From: Candidatus Sulfotelmatobacter sp.
GTDB taxonomy: Bacteria > Acidobacteriota > Terriglobia > Terriglobales > Acidobacteriaceae
Length of the DNA stretch: 64,000 bases
Direction: 5' to 3'
Assembly (NCBI GenBank): GCA_025462865.1
Contig: JAOAPI010000177.1
Coordinates: forward strand, 57,323-121,322
Part shown: one piece after another, positions 36,501-45,420 of the stretch
Numbering within the stretch: the stretch's first letter is position 1
How the letters are laid out: each line of letters opens with the position of its first letter
The notes under the pieces: model-generated
Told to the model about the DNA's origin: nothing
The model's database searches: none
Seen by the model: only the letters and a program-made list of their open reading frames with translations
Position numbers and translations under genes: made by a program

Positions 36501-38538
36501 CAAGAGCCCAAGCGCGACAACGTTTTCGGCCACACCGAACCCCAGCTCGTTTGGCCAGGCTGTTGTGTTCAACGTCACTGTCGTTGCCGCTGGAGGCGGC
36601 AGCGGAATTCCCACAGGCAGCGTCACTCTCTTTGAAGGCGTGAATTCTATTGGGACAGCAACGCTCGACAACACAGGCAAAGCTGCTCTCAGCTTGAGTA
36701 ACCTCTCGGGAGGATCGCACAACATTACTGCGAGTTATGCTGGCGATGGCAATTTCAATCCATCCTCAGCGTCTGGAGCCGGAAGCATAAGTCTGATCGT
36801 CGCGCGCAGTAACACCAGTGCCACACTCTCAAGTTCCCAGAACCCAACCGTCTTTGGGCAGGCGATTACCTTCACTGTAAAAGTAACGTCCTCTCTTGGA
36901 GCAAGTGTCGTGCCTGCGGGCAGCGTGAGCTTCACTGATGGCAGCTCAATCATTGGAACGGCCTCCTTGGACGGGACCGGGACAGCGACAATGACTTTGA
37001 ATTCCCTAATTTCTGGAACTCATGTCATAAGCGCCGCATACGCTGGCAATGCGAACTTCAACTCTTCTTCAGCAAGTCCACTGTCACAAATCATCACCAA
37101 AAATTCAACCGCCGTCACTTTTAGCTCTGCGCCGAATCCGTCGTCATTCGGACAAGCCGTCATTTTCACGGTCCAGGTAACAGCTTCATCCACTGGACTT
37201 GGGGGAGCGTCGTCAATTCCAACCGGCAGCGTTACCCTCACCGATGGTGCAACAGTTCTATCGACGTTGAAGCTTGACAGTACGGGTGCGGCGACGTTCT
37301 CGATTAGCACATTGACAGCAGGGCAACACGGCATCACCGCTGCCTACGGAGGTGACCCAAATTTTTTTGAGGGTTCATCAATTGCTTACGTGCAAATTGT
37401 AAGTAAAGTTGCCACGTCGACCGTACTGGCAGCATCGATGAACCCAACGACAAATGCATCAAGCACTACGTTCACCGTTTCAGTTACAGCGCACCTGGGG
37501 ATTCCAACGGGCACGATCACGCTGTTCGATGGGAGCGCCCAAATTGGTTCATCGCAGGTTGATCAAACCGGAAAAGCAGCCATACAGATTTCTGGGCTGT
37601 CTACTGGAACCCACCACCTGACTGCGGCATATGCCGGCGATAGCAGCTTCTCAGCCTCGTTATCGCCGGAATTGGATGAAGGAATCGTGGATTCCCATAG
37701 TGCGGTGTTGCTAACCAGCTCGGCCAATCCTCAGACCGTAAATCAGCCTGTAATCTTCGTCGCGACAGTGAGCCTTGCCTTAGGAGGGCAAGTGAACAAT
37801 GGCACCGTGACCTTCTTCGACGGCCGACAGGTATTGGGGACTGTCGCAGTATCCGGATCTGTTGCAAGTGAGGCGATCAACAGCTTGACGGTTGGCGCGC
37901 ATCCCATCTCAGCCACGTATCAGGCCGCATCTTCTCCTGGACCGTTCGACGGAACCTCGTCGGCACTGTCTCAGGTGATCAATGCTGCGCCTCCACAAAA
38001 GGAAGACTTCTCACTAACACTTCACGACTCGATCGCAATGATCCACGCTGGCCAGGTGTTCACCACTCGGCTCACTCTAACTCCTCTCAATGGTCTTACC
38101 GGAAAGGTCACGTCGACATGCATGGGAGCTCCGGCTGGTGCGACCTGCACGATCACACCTAGCAGCGCGACCTTCGATGGCAAGTCACCACTCTCGGCTA
38201 GCCTTGTCATAACGACATCCGGGCGGGGAGGCGAGAACGGCGACGGCGGAGATAAACATCAACAGTCCAAGCCAGGGACATCAGTTCCTATTGGGGTTTC
38301 GATGGCGTTCATCCCCCTTGCTGGGTGTGTCCTCTTACCGAGCGTGAAGGCCAAGCGTCGCGGCTTGTTTGCGATTCTCGCATTGATTCTGTCAATGGCG
38401 GCGTGTGGAGGCAAGTCGAGCGGTGGCGACGGATCTCACAAAACAACCGTTACCCCAAACGGCACTTACACCATCACCGTCATATCGCAGGCTGGTACGG
38501 TCACACACTCACGCAGCTTGCAACTGACGGTGAACTAG
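33532..38538 (+). CDS. Secreted giant protein with FG-GAP repeats and about twelve Ig-like domains
   Basis: This predicts 1668 residues with a signal peptide (about 1-24, ending ALGQN). Residues 25-405 hold FG-GAP/VCBS repeats (GDFNKDGNLDVVVAD, ADFNRDGNLDIVVS, ADLNGDGLLDIAD), interrupted by a Gly8 run and a Pro5 run near residue 270-300. From about 410 to 1490 there are around twelve Ig-like (group 3 type) repeats of about 95 residues (SPNPSGFGQSV...GTVTFxDG...AGDxNFxxSxS). The tail contains a membrane-like stretch and a lipobox-like MAACGGKSS, followed by a short Ig-like remnant. It is probably a cell-surface adhesin. A GC hairpin follows the stop. Confidence 0.8.
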   Translation: MKLKSAALLLFLVCISFLHQLALGQNYAGAVNYSTQVQPLGIAKGDFNKDGNLDVVVADSASASLSLFLGNGDGTFGNAIPIAVGSLPFSVAAADFNRDGNLDIVVSLQSTSAFQVLFGNGNGTFQTPFTVPVFGGTLGQIVTADFNGDHIPDLAIATAAGIDVVMASSQGGLGQGFTAAPSFPIDALAVADINGDGRPDFIGIADETDANGNPGGSVFVTLGNGDGTFQAPSFVSPQFLGIPAGIAVGDINNDGLLDIVVSNFGATIGGGGGGGGLGCTPTICPPQDVPPPPPLPINIAGSILVFLQQSDRTFRAAPRLVADSNPGYIALADLNGDGLLDIADASSSVNAILVSLGHGDGTFSAPNSFAVPSAPAVIAPGSYTNNVALDLAVTDPGTNQISLFVNQGANSLSLVSSSNPSKVTQPVVLTATVRPKFVAGGSPSGSVIFADGAKTLGSAPVDPSGTSKLTTSFANTGAHPLLAVFGGNTSLVGGSSATLTQTVNPAVATISLVSSINPSSFGQTVIFTISATTLGGSIPTGTVNLTSGSSIILSGSLDAAGRVALSTSSLPIGNTTLIAQYAGDGNFAPANSAPLTQSIAKGTTLTALTGTPNPSVFGQSVAFNVNVTSSVAGTSIPTGSVTLLDGTNALATAPLDANGFASFTQSSLSVGTHALTATYSGSAAFGGSTSAALTQTVNKGDTATVLSSSPNPSGFGQSVQITATVSTVAGGVGIPTGIVTFTDGASSIGSATLAGGKATVSALALTVGAHSISASYSGDTTFNPSSASGAGLVTQTVSKGATSAALTNSPNPSGFGQSVTLMATITATAGSGTPGGQVTFNDGTTPLGSGTLTAGAASLSVSSLSAGTHSIVASYAGDANFLGSTSAATSETVTKTASTTSLSGSPNPAALGQTVTLTATVAASSGSGIPSGTVTFSDGAGPIGTASLDATGKAVISTSSLLAGAHNLTAAYAGDSNFLPSSGTGAQTISKSPSATTFSATPNPSSFGQAVVFNVTVVAAGGGSGIPTGSVTLFEGVNSIGTATLDNTGKAALSLSNLSGGSHNITASYAGDGNFNPSSASGAGSISLIVARSNTSATLSSSQNPTVFGQAITFTVKVTSSLGASVVPAGSVSFTDGSSIIGTASLDGTGTATMTLNSLISGTHVISAAYAGNANFNSSSASPLSQIITKNSTAVTFSSAPNPSSFGQAVIFTVQVTASSTGLGGASSIPTGSVTLTDGATVLSTLKLDSTGAATFSISTLTAGQHGITAAYGGDPNFFEGSSIAYVQIVSKVATSTVLAASMNPTTNASSTTFTVSVTAHLGIPTGTITLFDGSAQIGSSQVDQTGKAAIQISGLSTGTHHLTAAYAGDSSFSASLSPELDEGIVDSHSAVLLTSSANPQTVNQPVIFVATVSLALGGQVNNGTVTFFDGRQVLGTVAVSGSVASEAINSLTVGAHPISATYQAASSPGPFDGTSSALSQVINAAPPQKEDFSLTLHDSIAMIHAGQVFTTRLTLTPLNGLTGKVTSTCMGAPAGATCTITPSSATFDGKSPLSASLVITTSGRGGENGDGGDKHQQSKPGTSVPIGVSMAFIPLAGCVLLPSVKAKRRGLFAILALILSMAACGGKSSGGDGSHKTTVTPNGTYTITVISQAGTVTHSRSLQLTVN

Positions 38539-38552
38539 TGGCGATTCCTGCG

Positions 38553-38574
38553 GTGGCCGCCGCAAGGCGGCCAC
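38553..38574 (+). terminator. GC-rich hairpin with GCAA tetraloop
   Basis: A perfect 9-bp stem (gtggccgcc/ggcggccac) closed by a GNRA loop lies 14 bases after the giant gene stop. There is no T-run, so it may act in mRNA stability or as a weak terminator before the next gene. Confidence 0.5.
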
Positions 38575-38602
38575 TGTGGCATTCGATGATGGAGAAAACA
38601 AA

Positions 38603-38986
38603 ATGAGAACCAGCGTACAAATCATTCTCTTCATATCTTTGGTTGAAATCGTATTCATAGTGTTTCTCGCCTGTTTCCTACACAAAACTCGACGACGATA
38701 CCGTTACGCGCTCGCGATTAGATCGGCGGCCGGAAGCCGAAGGTGTCCGGACGGATCTCGAGTAGAAACTTCTGCGGTGATTTCCGGTTTGCCCGAACCC
38801 ATCTTCAGTAAAGCTGAACTCGAAACGTTGTTTAAGTTGGTCAATCAGCCGACTCCCATGAGCGATGCTCTGCTGAGCGTCAGAAGCGAGTCATGCTTGG
38901 TGCTAGCTTCAGGCTGCGAAGCCGACATCGCGGAGGGCGGGGTGAGCGCAAGATCGGAAACAGCGGAATACGCCTCACGGCCATGA
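38603..38986 (+). CDS. Small membrane protein
   Basis: This predicts 127 residues. ATG 38603 has GGAG about 10 bases upstream. One N-terminal membrane span (about 5-28, VQIILFISLVEIVFIVFLAC) is followed by a basic KTRRRYR patch, so the C-terminal 95 residues probably lie in the cytoplasm. No family was recognised. It follows the giant gene closely. Confidence 0.5.
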   Translation: MRTSVQIILFISLVEIVFIVFLACFLHKTRRRYRYALAIRSAAGSRRCPDGSRVETSAVISGLPEPIFSKAELETLFKLVNQPTPMSDALLSVRSESCLVLASGCEADIAEGGVSARSETAEYASRP

Positions 38987-39186
38987 CCCGCAAAGATGCG
39001 ATTTTCGTGTCGAGTTGTCTCTGATTTGTAACGGAATTCACAACGCGTAGACAAATGGCGGATTTCTTCTGTTCTATGTCGAACGATTATTACTTTCGTT
39101 ATTTAAATGATCACGCTGGTTGAACATCTCTGTTTAATCGTACGTCATACTCTCGGCAGTTGTGGGTCGAATCGAGGTAATCGCAA

Positions 39187-39849
39187 ATGGAACAGATCTT
39201 AGTGATCGAAGATGATCATGATGTAGAGATGGCCGTCCGCCGTGTTTTCGAGTCTGCTGGATACGGAGTTGATCATCGAGATGATGGCAATGCCGGGCTT
39301 GAATTCGCGCGAACATCAAAGCCGTCTGCGATTGTTCTTGACCTCACGCTCCCTGGACGCTCAGGTAAAGACATCTGCCGTGAACTAAAAGCTCAATCTC
39401 CAGCCCTCCCCGTTGTAATTCTGAGCGCAGTGACAGACGTGTCCGACAAAGTCTTGCTTCTTGAACTGGGAGCGGATGATTACGTTACGAAGCCATTCAG
39501 CCCACGCGAGCTGCTCGCGAGAGTTCAAGCTGCAATTCGGAGGACACATTACTCGCCAAAGGTGGAAGCCTTCACCTTCGGGAAAATTGCAGTGGATTTT
39601 CAAAAGATGGAACTCGTCCGAGAAGGCGTGCCGGTGGATCTGACGCCGCAGGAATTCAAGCTCCTGAAGTTCATGATAACGAATCAGGGCCGTGTCGTCT
39701 CACGTGAAGAACTTCTGAACCAGGTCTGGGGATACGAGAAGATGGTTTCAAGTCGCACCGTGGACAACCATGTGCTCCGATTACGTCAGAAGACGGCGCC
39801 TGAGCACTTCATAACGGTCCATTCAGCGGGCTATAAATTTATTCCGTAA
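39187..39849 (+). CDS. OmpR-family response regulator
   Basis: This predicts 220 residues. The receiver domain (about 1-115) has the acidic pocket EDD (9-10), phospho-acceptor D52 (IVLDLTLP) and K102 (YVTKPF). The winged-helix output domain (about 128-220) has LTPQEFKLLKFM, EELLNQVWGY and VDNHVLRLRQK...SAGYKFIP. It is the first gene of a four-gene run with a histidine kinase, a porin and a cupredoxin, so it most likely controls an envelope or metal response. GAGG lies before the ATG. Confidence 0.9.
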   Translation: MEQILVIEDDHDVEMAVRRVFESAGYGVDHRDDGNAGLEFARTSKPSAIVLDLTLPGRSGKDICRELKAQSPALPVVILSAVTDVSDKVLLLELGADDYVTKPFSPRELLARVQAAIRRTHYSPKVEAFTFGKIAVDFQKMELVREGVPVDLTPQEFKLLKFMITNQGRVVSREELLNQVWGYEKMVSSRTVDNHVLRLRQKTAPEHFITVHSAGYKFIP

Positions 39850-39869
39850 TTCGTCCATGGAGTTTTTTT

Positions 39870-41663
39870 GTGAAGTTGCGTGCCAAGTTTCTGGTTTCGT
39901 TGTGCGCCATCCTGGTGGCCTTCGCCTGCACCACTCTGCTGGTTGTTCGGCACACGTGCCAGGTCCAGATACGGGAAATGCTGATCAGCGACTTACGCAG
40001 CTCAATCGTGACTTTTCGGGCCTTCGAACGTAGCCGGGAGCGAAATCTGACTAGCGGATCGGAGCTGCTTGCGAGCTTACCGAGCCTGAAGGCTTTGATG
40101 ACGACCAACGATGCTGCCACCATTCAGGACGGATCCGAGAAATCGTGGCGGCTCATCGCCAGTGATCTCTTTGTGCTATCGGATCGAACAGGTAAGGTCA
40201 TGGCGGTCCACACAGCGGCCGCAAGGATTTCGCCCTCGGCGATTGAGCAGTCGTTGCAGACCTCCTTTCATAATCCTCGTAGTAGCACTTTCTGTGTTGT
40301 CGGACCGAGACTGTTCCAGATCTTCTCACAGCCTATTTACTTTGGCCCGCCGTCTGACGCTCATCTGCTAGGCGTGCTGACTCTAGGCTATGAAATCAAT
40401 TACCAGGAGGCCAAAGAAGTCTCGGAAGTGGCTGCTGCCAGCCAGGTGGCTTTCGAATATGGCTCGCAAGTAATTACAAGTACCCCTCCACTATGGCTCG
40501 CCAAGCAGTTTAGTCAACAGGTACCCTCCCCTTCATCGAATGACTTAGAGCTGACGGATGTTCAGATTGGCGATGAGCATTTTCTAGCGAGTTCGTTGAT
40601 GCTCGCCACAGGACCGATACCCATCCGGCTTGTTGTATTGAAGTCGTTTGACCGCGCCAGTCTGTTCCTTCGCCAGGTGAACCACATACTTTTGGGCCTC
40701 AGCATCGGAGCCATCGCATTCGGCTGCCTATTGGTGTTTCTGATGTGCCACAAATTCACACGTCCTCTGGATGATTTGCTGGCGGGAGTTCGCGCTCTCG
40801 AATCCGGAAACTTTAGTTATCCATTAAGTGTTTCGAAGCAGGAGGAATTCACCGAGTTGACCAGGTCGTTTGATCACATGCGGACGACCCTGCTCTCGAC
40901 GCAAAAACAACTTCTGGAGTCTGAACGTCTTGCCACTATTGGGACCATGGCTAGTTCGATCTCGCACGACCTCCGGCATAGACTTACCGCCGTTGTCGCT
41001 AATTCGGAATTCTTGGCGGATGACCAGCTAAGTCCCTCCTACCGTCAAGAATTGCACGCAGAGGTCAACCGTGCCGTAAGACGTATGACCAATATGCTGG
41101 AAGCGCTACAGGAATTCTCTCGCCGCCCGGAATCGTCGGTGCGAGTGGAGTTGATGTCATTAGAAGAGATCGTGCAAGAGGGTATCGAGGGCATAAAACT
41201 CCACCCAGAATTCCAGGACGTCAAAATTACCTTCCAAATCAAAGAGCACTTATATGGATGGTTCGACTCTGCGAGGCTGGAGCGTGCTTTCTATAATCTG
41301 CTGCTAAATGCGTGTGAAGTAGTGCCCAAGAAGGGTGGCTTAATCGACATCCTTATTCAGCGAACGGCGCAGAGGGCTGAAATCTTGGTTTCTGACAACG
41401 GCCCGGGAGTTCCAGCGGAAATCCGAAACACCTTATTTCAACCTTTCGTGAGTCATGGCAAACAGAAGGGAACAGGGCTCGGCCTCGCGATTGTTGAGAA
41501 GGCTTGTAACGACAATGGTGGGCACGTAAGTCTGGAACGATCAGCGCCCGGACTCACGACATTCAAAATTGTGCTCCCGATAGAAACAAACGCTCCACAC
41601 ACACTGCTCGTAGCCGAAAAAACACATGAACCAGTAACTTTTGGAGTTGTTGATGTTTCCTAG
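39870..41663 (+). CDS. Membrane sensor histidine kinase
   Basis: This predicts 597 residues from GTG 39870 with GGAG seven bases upstream. It has one N-terminal membrane span, an extracytoplasmic sensor (about 30-270) and a second span (about 274-295). A HAMP linker follows (FTRPLDDLLAGVRALESGNF), then an H-box (SISHDLRHRLTAVV, H366). The HATPase domain has the N box NLLLNACEVVP, G1 DNGPGVP and G2 GTGLGLAIVEK. It lies 20 bases after its response regulator and overlaps the porin gene by 11 bases. The kinase core is complete; the signal is unknown. Confidence 0.9.
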   Translation: MKLRAKFLVSLCAILVAFACTTLLVVRHTCQVQIREMLISDLRSSIVTFRAFERSRERNLTSGSELLASLPSLKALMTTNDAATIQDGSEKSWRLIASDLFVLSDRTGKVMAVHTAAARISPSAIEQSLQTSFHNPRSSTFCVVGPRLFQIFSQPIYFGPPSDAHLLGVLTLGYEINYQEAKEVSEVAAASQVAFEYGSQVITSTPPLWLAKQFSQQVPSPSSNDLELTDVQIGDEHFLASSLMLATGPIPIRLVVLKSFDRASLFLRQVNHILLGLSIGAIAFGCLLVFLMCHKFTRPLDDLLAGVRALESGNFSYPLSVSKQEEFTELTRSFDHMRTTLLSTQKQLLESERLATIGTMASSISHDLRHRLTAVVANSEFLADDQLSPSYRQELHAEVNRAVRRMTNMLEALQEFSRRPESSVRVELMSLEEIVQEGIEGIKLHPEFQDVKITFQIKEHLYGWFDSARLERAFYNLLLNACEVVPKKGGLIDILIQRTAQRAEILVSDNGPGVPAEIRNTLFQPFVSHGKQKGTGLGLAIVEKACNDNGGHVSLERSAPGLTTFKIVLPIETNAPHTLLVAEKTHEPVTFGVVDVS

Positions 41664-43254
41664 AATTGTTGTGAGCACTTTGATTGGATTAGCTCTCTGT
41701 GTGCCACCAGCCGACGCTCAGGGCACTGAACGAGAACCGCACCAAGACGCTGCGTTGAGCGCAATCGTTGGCGATCTTCAAGTTCAAGTTGAAGAACTAA
41801 GAAGTCAGATCGAGACGCTGACGCATGAGGCAGAGGCTTCGAAAATGGAAGCGGCCGAGACCCGCCGGCAATTGCAGACGACACAAGCCCAACTTGCTGC
41901 TTCGTCGTCATCCGAGGCGTCAAACTCCAACAGCTTGTACGCTCATTCTGTCGGCCCGACTCCGAACAACGCCCCCGAAGTCGCATCCATTGCCGAGCAG
42001 GTCGATTTATTGAGCGCAAAGGTCAATGATCAATACCAGACAAAGATCGAGTCTGGTTCGAAGTACCGCGTTCGAATTTCAGGACTGCTGCTCTTGAACC
42101 TGTTTGGCAATCGAGGAACGGTCAACAACATCGAAAATCCTGCGCTCGCACAGCCTCAGGATGAACTCGCCCCGGTCAAAGGGACCTTTGGCGGCTCCAT
42201 CCGCCAAACACGTTTGAATTTCGACGCATTTGGGCCAACTGTCTTTGGTGGAAAAAGCAGCGGCACTCTGCAAATGGACTTCAGCGGAGGATTTGCTGAC
42301 CGGCCGGGCGGCTCCACCATGGGACTTCTGCGTCTTCGAACCGGTGTGGCCCGCATCGTTTGGAAAGATACTTCAATCACAGCCGGGCAGGACGGATTGT
42401 TTTTCTTGCCGGTGTCGCCTACCTCTTACGCTTCAATGGAGGAGCCGGAGTTCTCCTACGCGGGTAACCTCTGGGCATGGGTGCCGCAACTCAGAGTTGA
42501 GCATCGGGTCATTAGCTTTGCAGGGTCCGACATAACAATTCAGGCAGGTATTTTGGATCCTGCCTCTGCCAGCATTCCAAATCTGGACGGTTCGCGACTC
42601 CCGTCTGTGGGCGAACAATCAAGGCGCCCTGGCGTTGCTTCGCACCTTGCTTGGTCGCGTCCTGTGTTCGGAGGGAAGCTATCCATTGGCACTGGTCAGT
42701 ATCGGAGTTCCCAAGACTGGGCTAGTGGCGGCATAGTCACTAGAGTGAATTCCTGGCTGGAAAGCCTTGATTGGAACATCCCCTTGTCGCGATGGACCAG
42801 TCTGAGTGGAATCGTTTTTCGGGGAAGTGCGCTGGGAGAATTCGGCGGAGGAGTGGGACAAAATGTATTTTTCTCGCTTCCCCCAAGCGCTTCGCCCGTG
42901 GTCGCCACGGGCGGCAGCGCCTCGACAGGCGTTCCGAAAGGTCTGAACACCGTCGGAGGTTGGACTCAGCTCAAGATAATGCCCGTCCGGAGACTCGAAT
43001 TCAATTTTGGCTTTGGCGAAGATAACCCATTCGCGAGCCAACTAGAACGTGCGACCGCAGTCCAGTCCTACCTGAATGAGACGCCGGCTCGAAATCAAGC
43101 ATCGTTTACGAATCTCATTTTTCATCTCCGCTCCGACGTGTTGCTTTCCGCGGAGTTCCGCCACTTGCGCACCACACCATTTTCATTCACTCCACCCAAT
43201 GAGGAGCCCGACTCAGCAAACCATTTGAATTTGGCCGTAGGGTACCTGTTTTGA
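41653..43254 (+). CDS. Outer-membrane porin-like protein with N-terminal coiled coil
   Basis: This predicts 533 residues. ATG 41653 is used because GGAG lies upstream; it overlaps the kinase gene. The signal peptide ends near ADAQG. Residues about 35-90 form a coiled coil (LQVQVEELRSQIETL), as in trimeric porins of the DcaP/OprP type. The rest alternates in beta-barrel fashion and ends in a terminal Phe (NLAVGYLF), typical of outer-membrane barrels. Its place in the two-component operon suggests regulated uptake or permeability. Substrate unknown. Confidence 0.7.
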   Translation: MFPRIVVSTLIGLALCVPPADAQGTEREPHQDAALSAIVGDLQVQVEELRSQIETLTHEAEASKMEAAETRRQLQTTQAQLAASSSSEASNSNSLYAHSVGPTPNNAPEVASIAEQVDLLSAKVNDQYQTKIESGSKYRVRISGLLLLNLFGNRGTVNNIENPALAQPQDELAPVKGTFGGSIRQTRLNFDAFGPTVFGGKSSGTLQMDFSGGFADRPGGSTMGLLRLRTGVARIVWKDTSITAGQDGLFFLPVSPTSYASMEEPEFSYAGNLWAWVPQLRVEHRVISFAGSDITIQAGILDPASASIPNLDGSRLPSVGEQSRRPGVASHLAWSRPVFGGKLSIGTGQYRSSQDWASGGIVTRVNSWLESLDWNIPLSRWTSLSGIVFRGSALGEFGGGVGQNVFFSLPPSASPVVATGGSASTGVPKGLNTVGGWTQLKIMPVRRLEFNFGFGEDNPFASQLERATAVQSYLNETPARNQASFTNLIFHLRSDVLLSAEFRHLRTTPFSFTPPNEEPDSANHLNLAVGYLF

Positions 43255-43265
43255 GGACTGTCTAG

Positions 43266-43985
43266 ATGAAGAAATCTTTTCAATACTGGGGTTTGCTGTT
43301 GGCTCTTGCCTTCATGGCAACCAGCTCTGCAGCCAGTCGATTTACCGTAACGGCCCAAGCGATAGTGAAGGGAGACGGTGATCGCCATAATCACGAAGGA
43401 AACTCAGGCGTGGTTGTTTGGCTGGAACCGATCGACGTTTCTGCTGTAGATGAATCCAGCCGAAAAATCTATCGTCTGCAACAGAAGGATCGGGCGTTTG
43501 AACCACACATACTGGTGGTACCGGTGGGCGCGAAAGTCAGATTCCCGAATCACGACATGCTGTTCCACAACGTGTTTTCAATGTTCAACGGTAAAAGGTT
43601 TGATTTGGGACTTTATGAGGCTGGCGCCTCGAAAACGGTTAGCTTCGATACGCCTGGTATCTCTTATATCTTCTGCAATATTCATGACACGATGAGTGCG
43701 GTGATCATCGCGCTCAGGACGCCCTACTACGGAATCTCCGATAGACAAGGGAACGTAACAATTTCAGGCGTTCCCGCCGGGCGATATCGTATTAATGTCT
43801 GGGCGGAAGGTGCGGCAGATGATGCAACGGCACATTTATCCCGCGAAACGACCATCCAACAGAACACGGCTTTGGAGACGCTCACGATACCGGTCGCCTC
43901 TTCCGTGAATGTTACCCATCTCAATAAGTACGGTCTCGAGTACGACCCACCTGCTGACCTGTCCGCCTATAGCCCGATTGACTAA
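43266..43985 (+). CDS. Periplasmic cupredoxin-domain protein
   Basis: This predicts 239 residues with a signal peptide (about 1-23). The cupredoxin-like domain (about 75-155) has VPVGAKVRFPNHDMLFHNVF and, 45 residues on, YIFCNIHDTM. Together these give the His...Cys-x2-His-x2-Met set of a type 1 copper site. A carboxypeptidase-regulatory-like beta domain follows (GNVTISGVPAGRYRINVWAE). It starts 11 bases after the porin gene. It may bind copper or carry electrons in the periplasm; the operon with a two-component pair suggests a copper or redox response. Confidence 0.75.
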   Translation: MKKSFQYWGLLLALAFMATSSAASRFTVTAQAIVKGDGDRHNHEGNSGVVVWLEPIDVSAVDESSRKIYRLQQKDRAFEPHILVVPVGAKVRFPNHDMLFHNVFSMFNGKRFDLGLYEAGASKTVSFDTPGISYIFCNIHDTMSAVIIALRTPYYGISDRQGNVTISGVPAGRYRINVWAEGAADDATAHLSRETTIQQNTALETLTIPVASSVNVTHLNKYGLEYDPPADLSAYSPID

Positions 43986-44348
43986 AACTTCAGTGGCATT
44001 AGTGAACCGGAAAGTTCCAGTTATGCCGCAGATTTGATCTCGGAGAGACCTGCATTCTTTTTATTGATCACCCCAACGGCAAGCGGGATCGTAGACAGGA
44101 GGCTGCGCAGCCTACCACGAACTGGAAATGCTCACCTCTGACTGTGATTTGAATATCGAAACGAGAAGCTCGTTGTTCATTGGACCTTGAGTTCAACGGA
44201 GTTAAAAAGGGAAAAGAAACCGGCATTGTGCCCAGCAGGCAGCAACATGAGATTGGTCTCCCATATTGTTCAATTGTTCCGGTTCGGCTGGAAATGGAGA
44301 AGGCGTCCTCCCATTGTCGCAGGAAGATGCTCGGTGGAGGCTACGTCG
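43986..44348. other. Non-coding stretch after the cupredoxin operon
   Basis: No supported gene was seen. Short plus frames here run into the decayed transposase segment that follows. No clear terminator hairpin was found. Confidence 0.4.
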
Positions 44349-44535
44349 ACATTACAACACGTCCGCCTGAACAGTGCCATCGGCTACATTTACCAGAAGG
44401 ACATGCTCACCGGGCGTCAGCAGGAGATCCATGCCCGGGAGATTGTAAGTTGGAGGCGTTCGAAAACAGCGGCAGCTTCGGCGACACCAGGCTGCGTGAA
44501 GACCGAGAGCCCATGTTCAGAAGTCGCGGTTGAAG
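44349..44535 (+). pseudogene. Integrase/transposase C-terminal remnant
   Basis: One frame encodes LQHVRLNSAIGYIYQKDMLT then GRQQEIHA. This is the C-terminal pattern of DDE integrase-core transposases (VRLHSAIGYxTPxDMLxGRxxEIHA). After a frameshift near 44445 the next frame gives CKLEAF, matching the usual ERDRKLEA continuation. No catalytic DDE part remains. This is an old insertion-sequence scar next to the acquired block that follows. Confidence 0.55.
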
Positions 44536-44647
44536 TGGATCACTTCCGGTGAGCCGATGATCCGGGAGTTAAATGATGCAGGAGTTAAATGACGAAAAGG
44601 GCGTTTATCATTACCGAAACACTTGGCCGCCGCCGAGGAGGTCTCTC

Positions 44648-45020
44648 ATGAAGCGCATCCGACAAATCGTTGTTGCACTGGTGGGACTTTTCTATGTGTG
44701 CCTGCTCTATCCGTTGTGCACTGAGTTATGGCACAGCAAGTGGCTGCTTGAAATGCACGACAACGAATGCGAGCCAATGTTCATCACGTTTCTTGCCGCG
44801 CTAGGAGTGTTTCTGCTATTGGCTGTCCGAAAACCCGTAGAATACCGACTCGTGATTGCATTCCCGGGCGTGGCACGCCATCGCACATTCTACGACCATG
44901 TTTATCCAGTCAGCCGAATCTTCCGGTGCACAGGGTTTCACGCGGCTACGACGATGTGATCCTGTTCGGAGTGATAGGAGTAGCACTGCTGCTAAGCGTC
45001 CACCAAAAGAAGAGACAAAG
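44648..45020 (+). pseudogene. Frameshifted small membrane protein (DUF6632-like)
   Basis: ATG 44648 has a strong GGAGG. The first frame (MKRIRQIVVALVGLFYVCLL...FLLLAVRKPVEYRLVIAF) looks like a four-span protein of the type I know from Acidobacteria as DUF6632. It then continues in a second frame (RAWHAIAHSTTMFIQSAES) and a third (RVSRGYDDVILFGVIGVALL). The composite is a plausible full protein, so at least two frameshifts have inactivated it. The first frame alone would give 103 residues. The family name is from memory and tentative. Confidence 0.5.
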
Positions 45021-45064
45021 CCTATTGCAGAGTCTCGCTGATCGACACCAGATTGGTAACGATA

Positions 45065-45121
45065 AGTCGGCTTCTCGGCGCTGTCGATCCCTCACTACTA
45101 GGGCGTTTATCGTTCCTAATC
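45065..45121. repeat. 57-base dispersed repeat, copy 1
   Basis: agtcggcttctcggcg...gggcgttt...cctaatc. A diverged copy of equal length lies at 54169-54225. The first 16 bases are identical, and gtcgatc, tcacta, ggcgttt and cctaatc are also shared. This copy is flanked by the inverted pair aacgataa/ttatcgtt (45058-45115). It lies about 300 bases before the ATPase-kinase-regulator genes. Confidence 0.65.
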
Positions 45122-45420
45122 TTCAGAAGCCGCCTCCTTTCCGGTTGGCAGCTCTTTTGTTTCAACTTCCGGTTTGCCCGTTATCTGGAAGTTATCCAGC
45201 TCAGAGAAACCCAACGGGCTCGTCCATAGTCTCCTTGAGTCGCTCTTCCATTAACTAATGCCTGTTCAACTCCATTACTCTGACATTGGTTGCCACTCGC
45301 TTCATATTCGGACAGCGGAGGGCCTGCCGGATTTGATAGATTTACTCGTTACCAAACATTGAGCCGAAAAGACAAGCGTCTTGAGGCCTGTGCACGATTA
45401 AGCGCCGAGAGGAAGCCGCC

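Noticed and set aside
34800..37960. Periodic repeats that could suggest a CRISPR or satellite array
   Set aside because: The period is about 285 bases and corresponds to Ig-like protein domains in one open frame; the units differ too much for CRISPR repeats.
44187..44552. Intact 121-codon gene in the border zone
   Set aside because: Only its middle resembles a transposase end and the continuation lies in another frame, so it is treated as a remnant rather than a functional gene.
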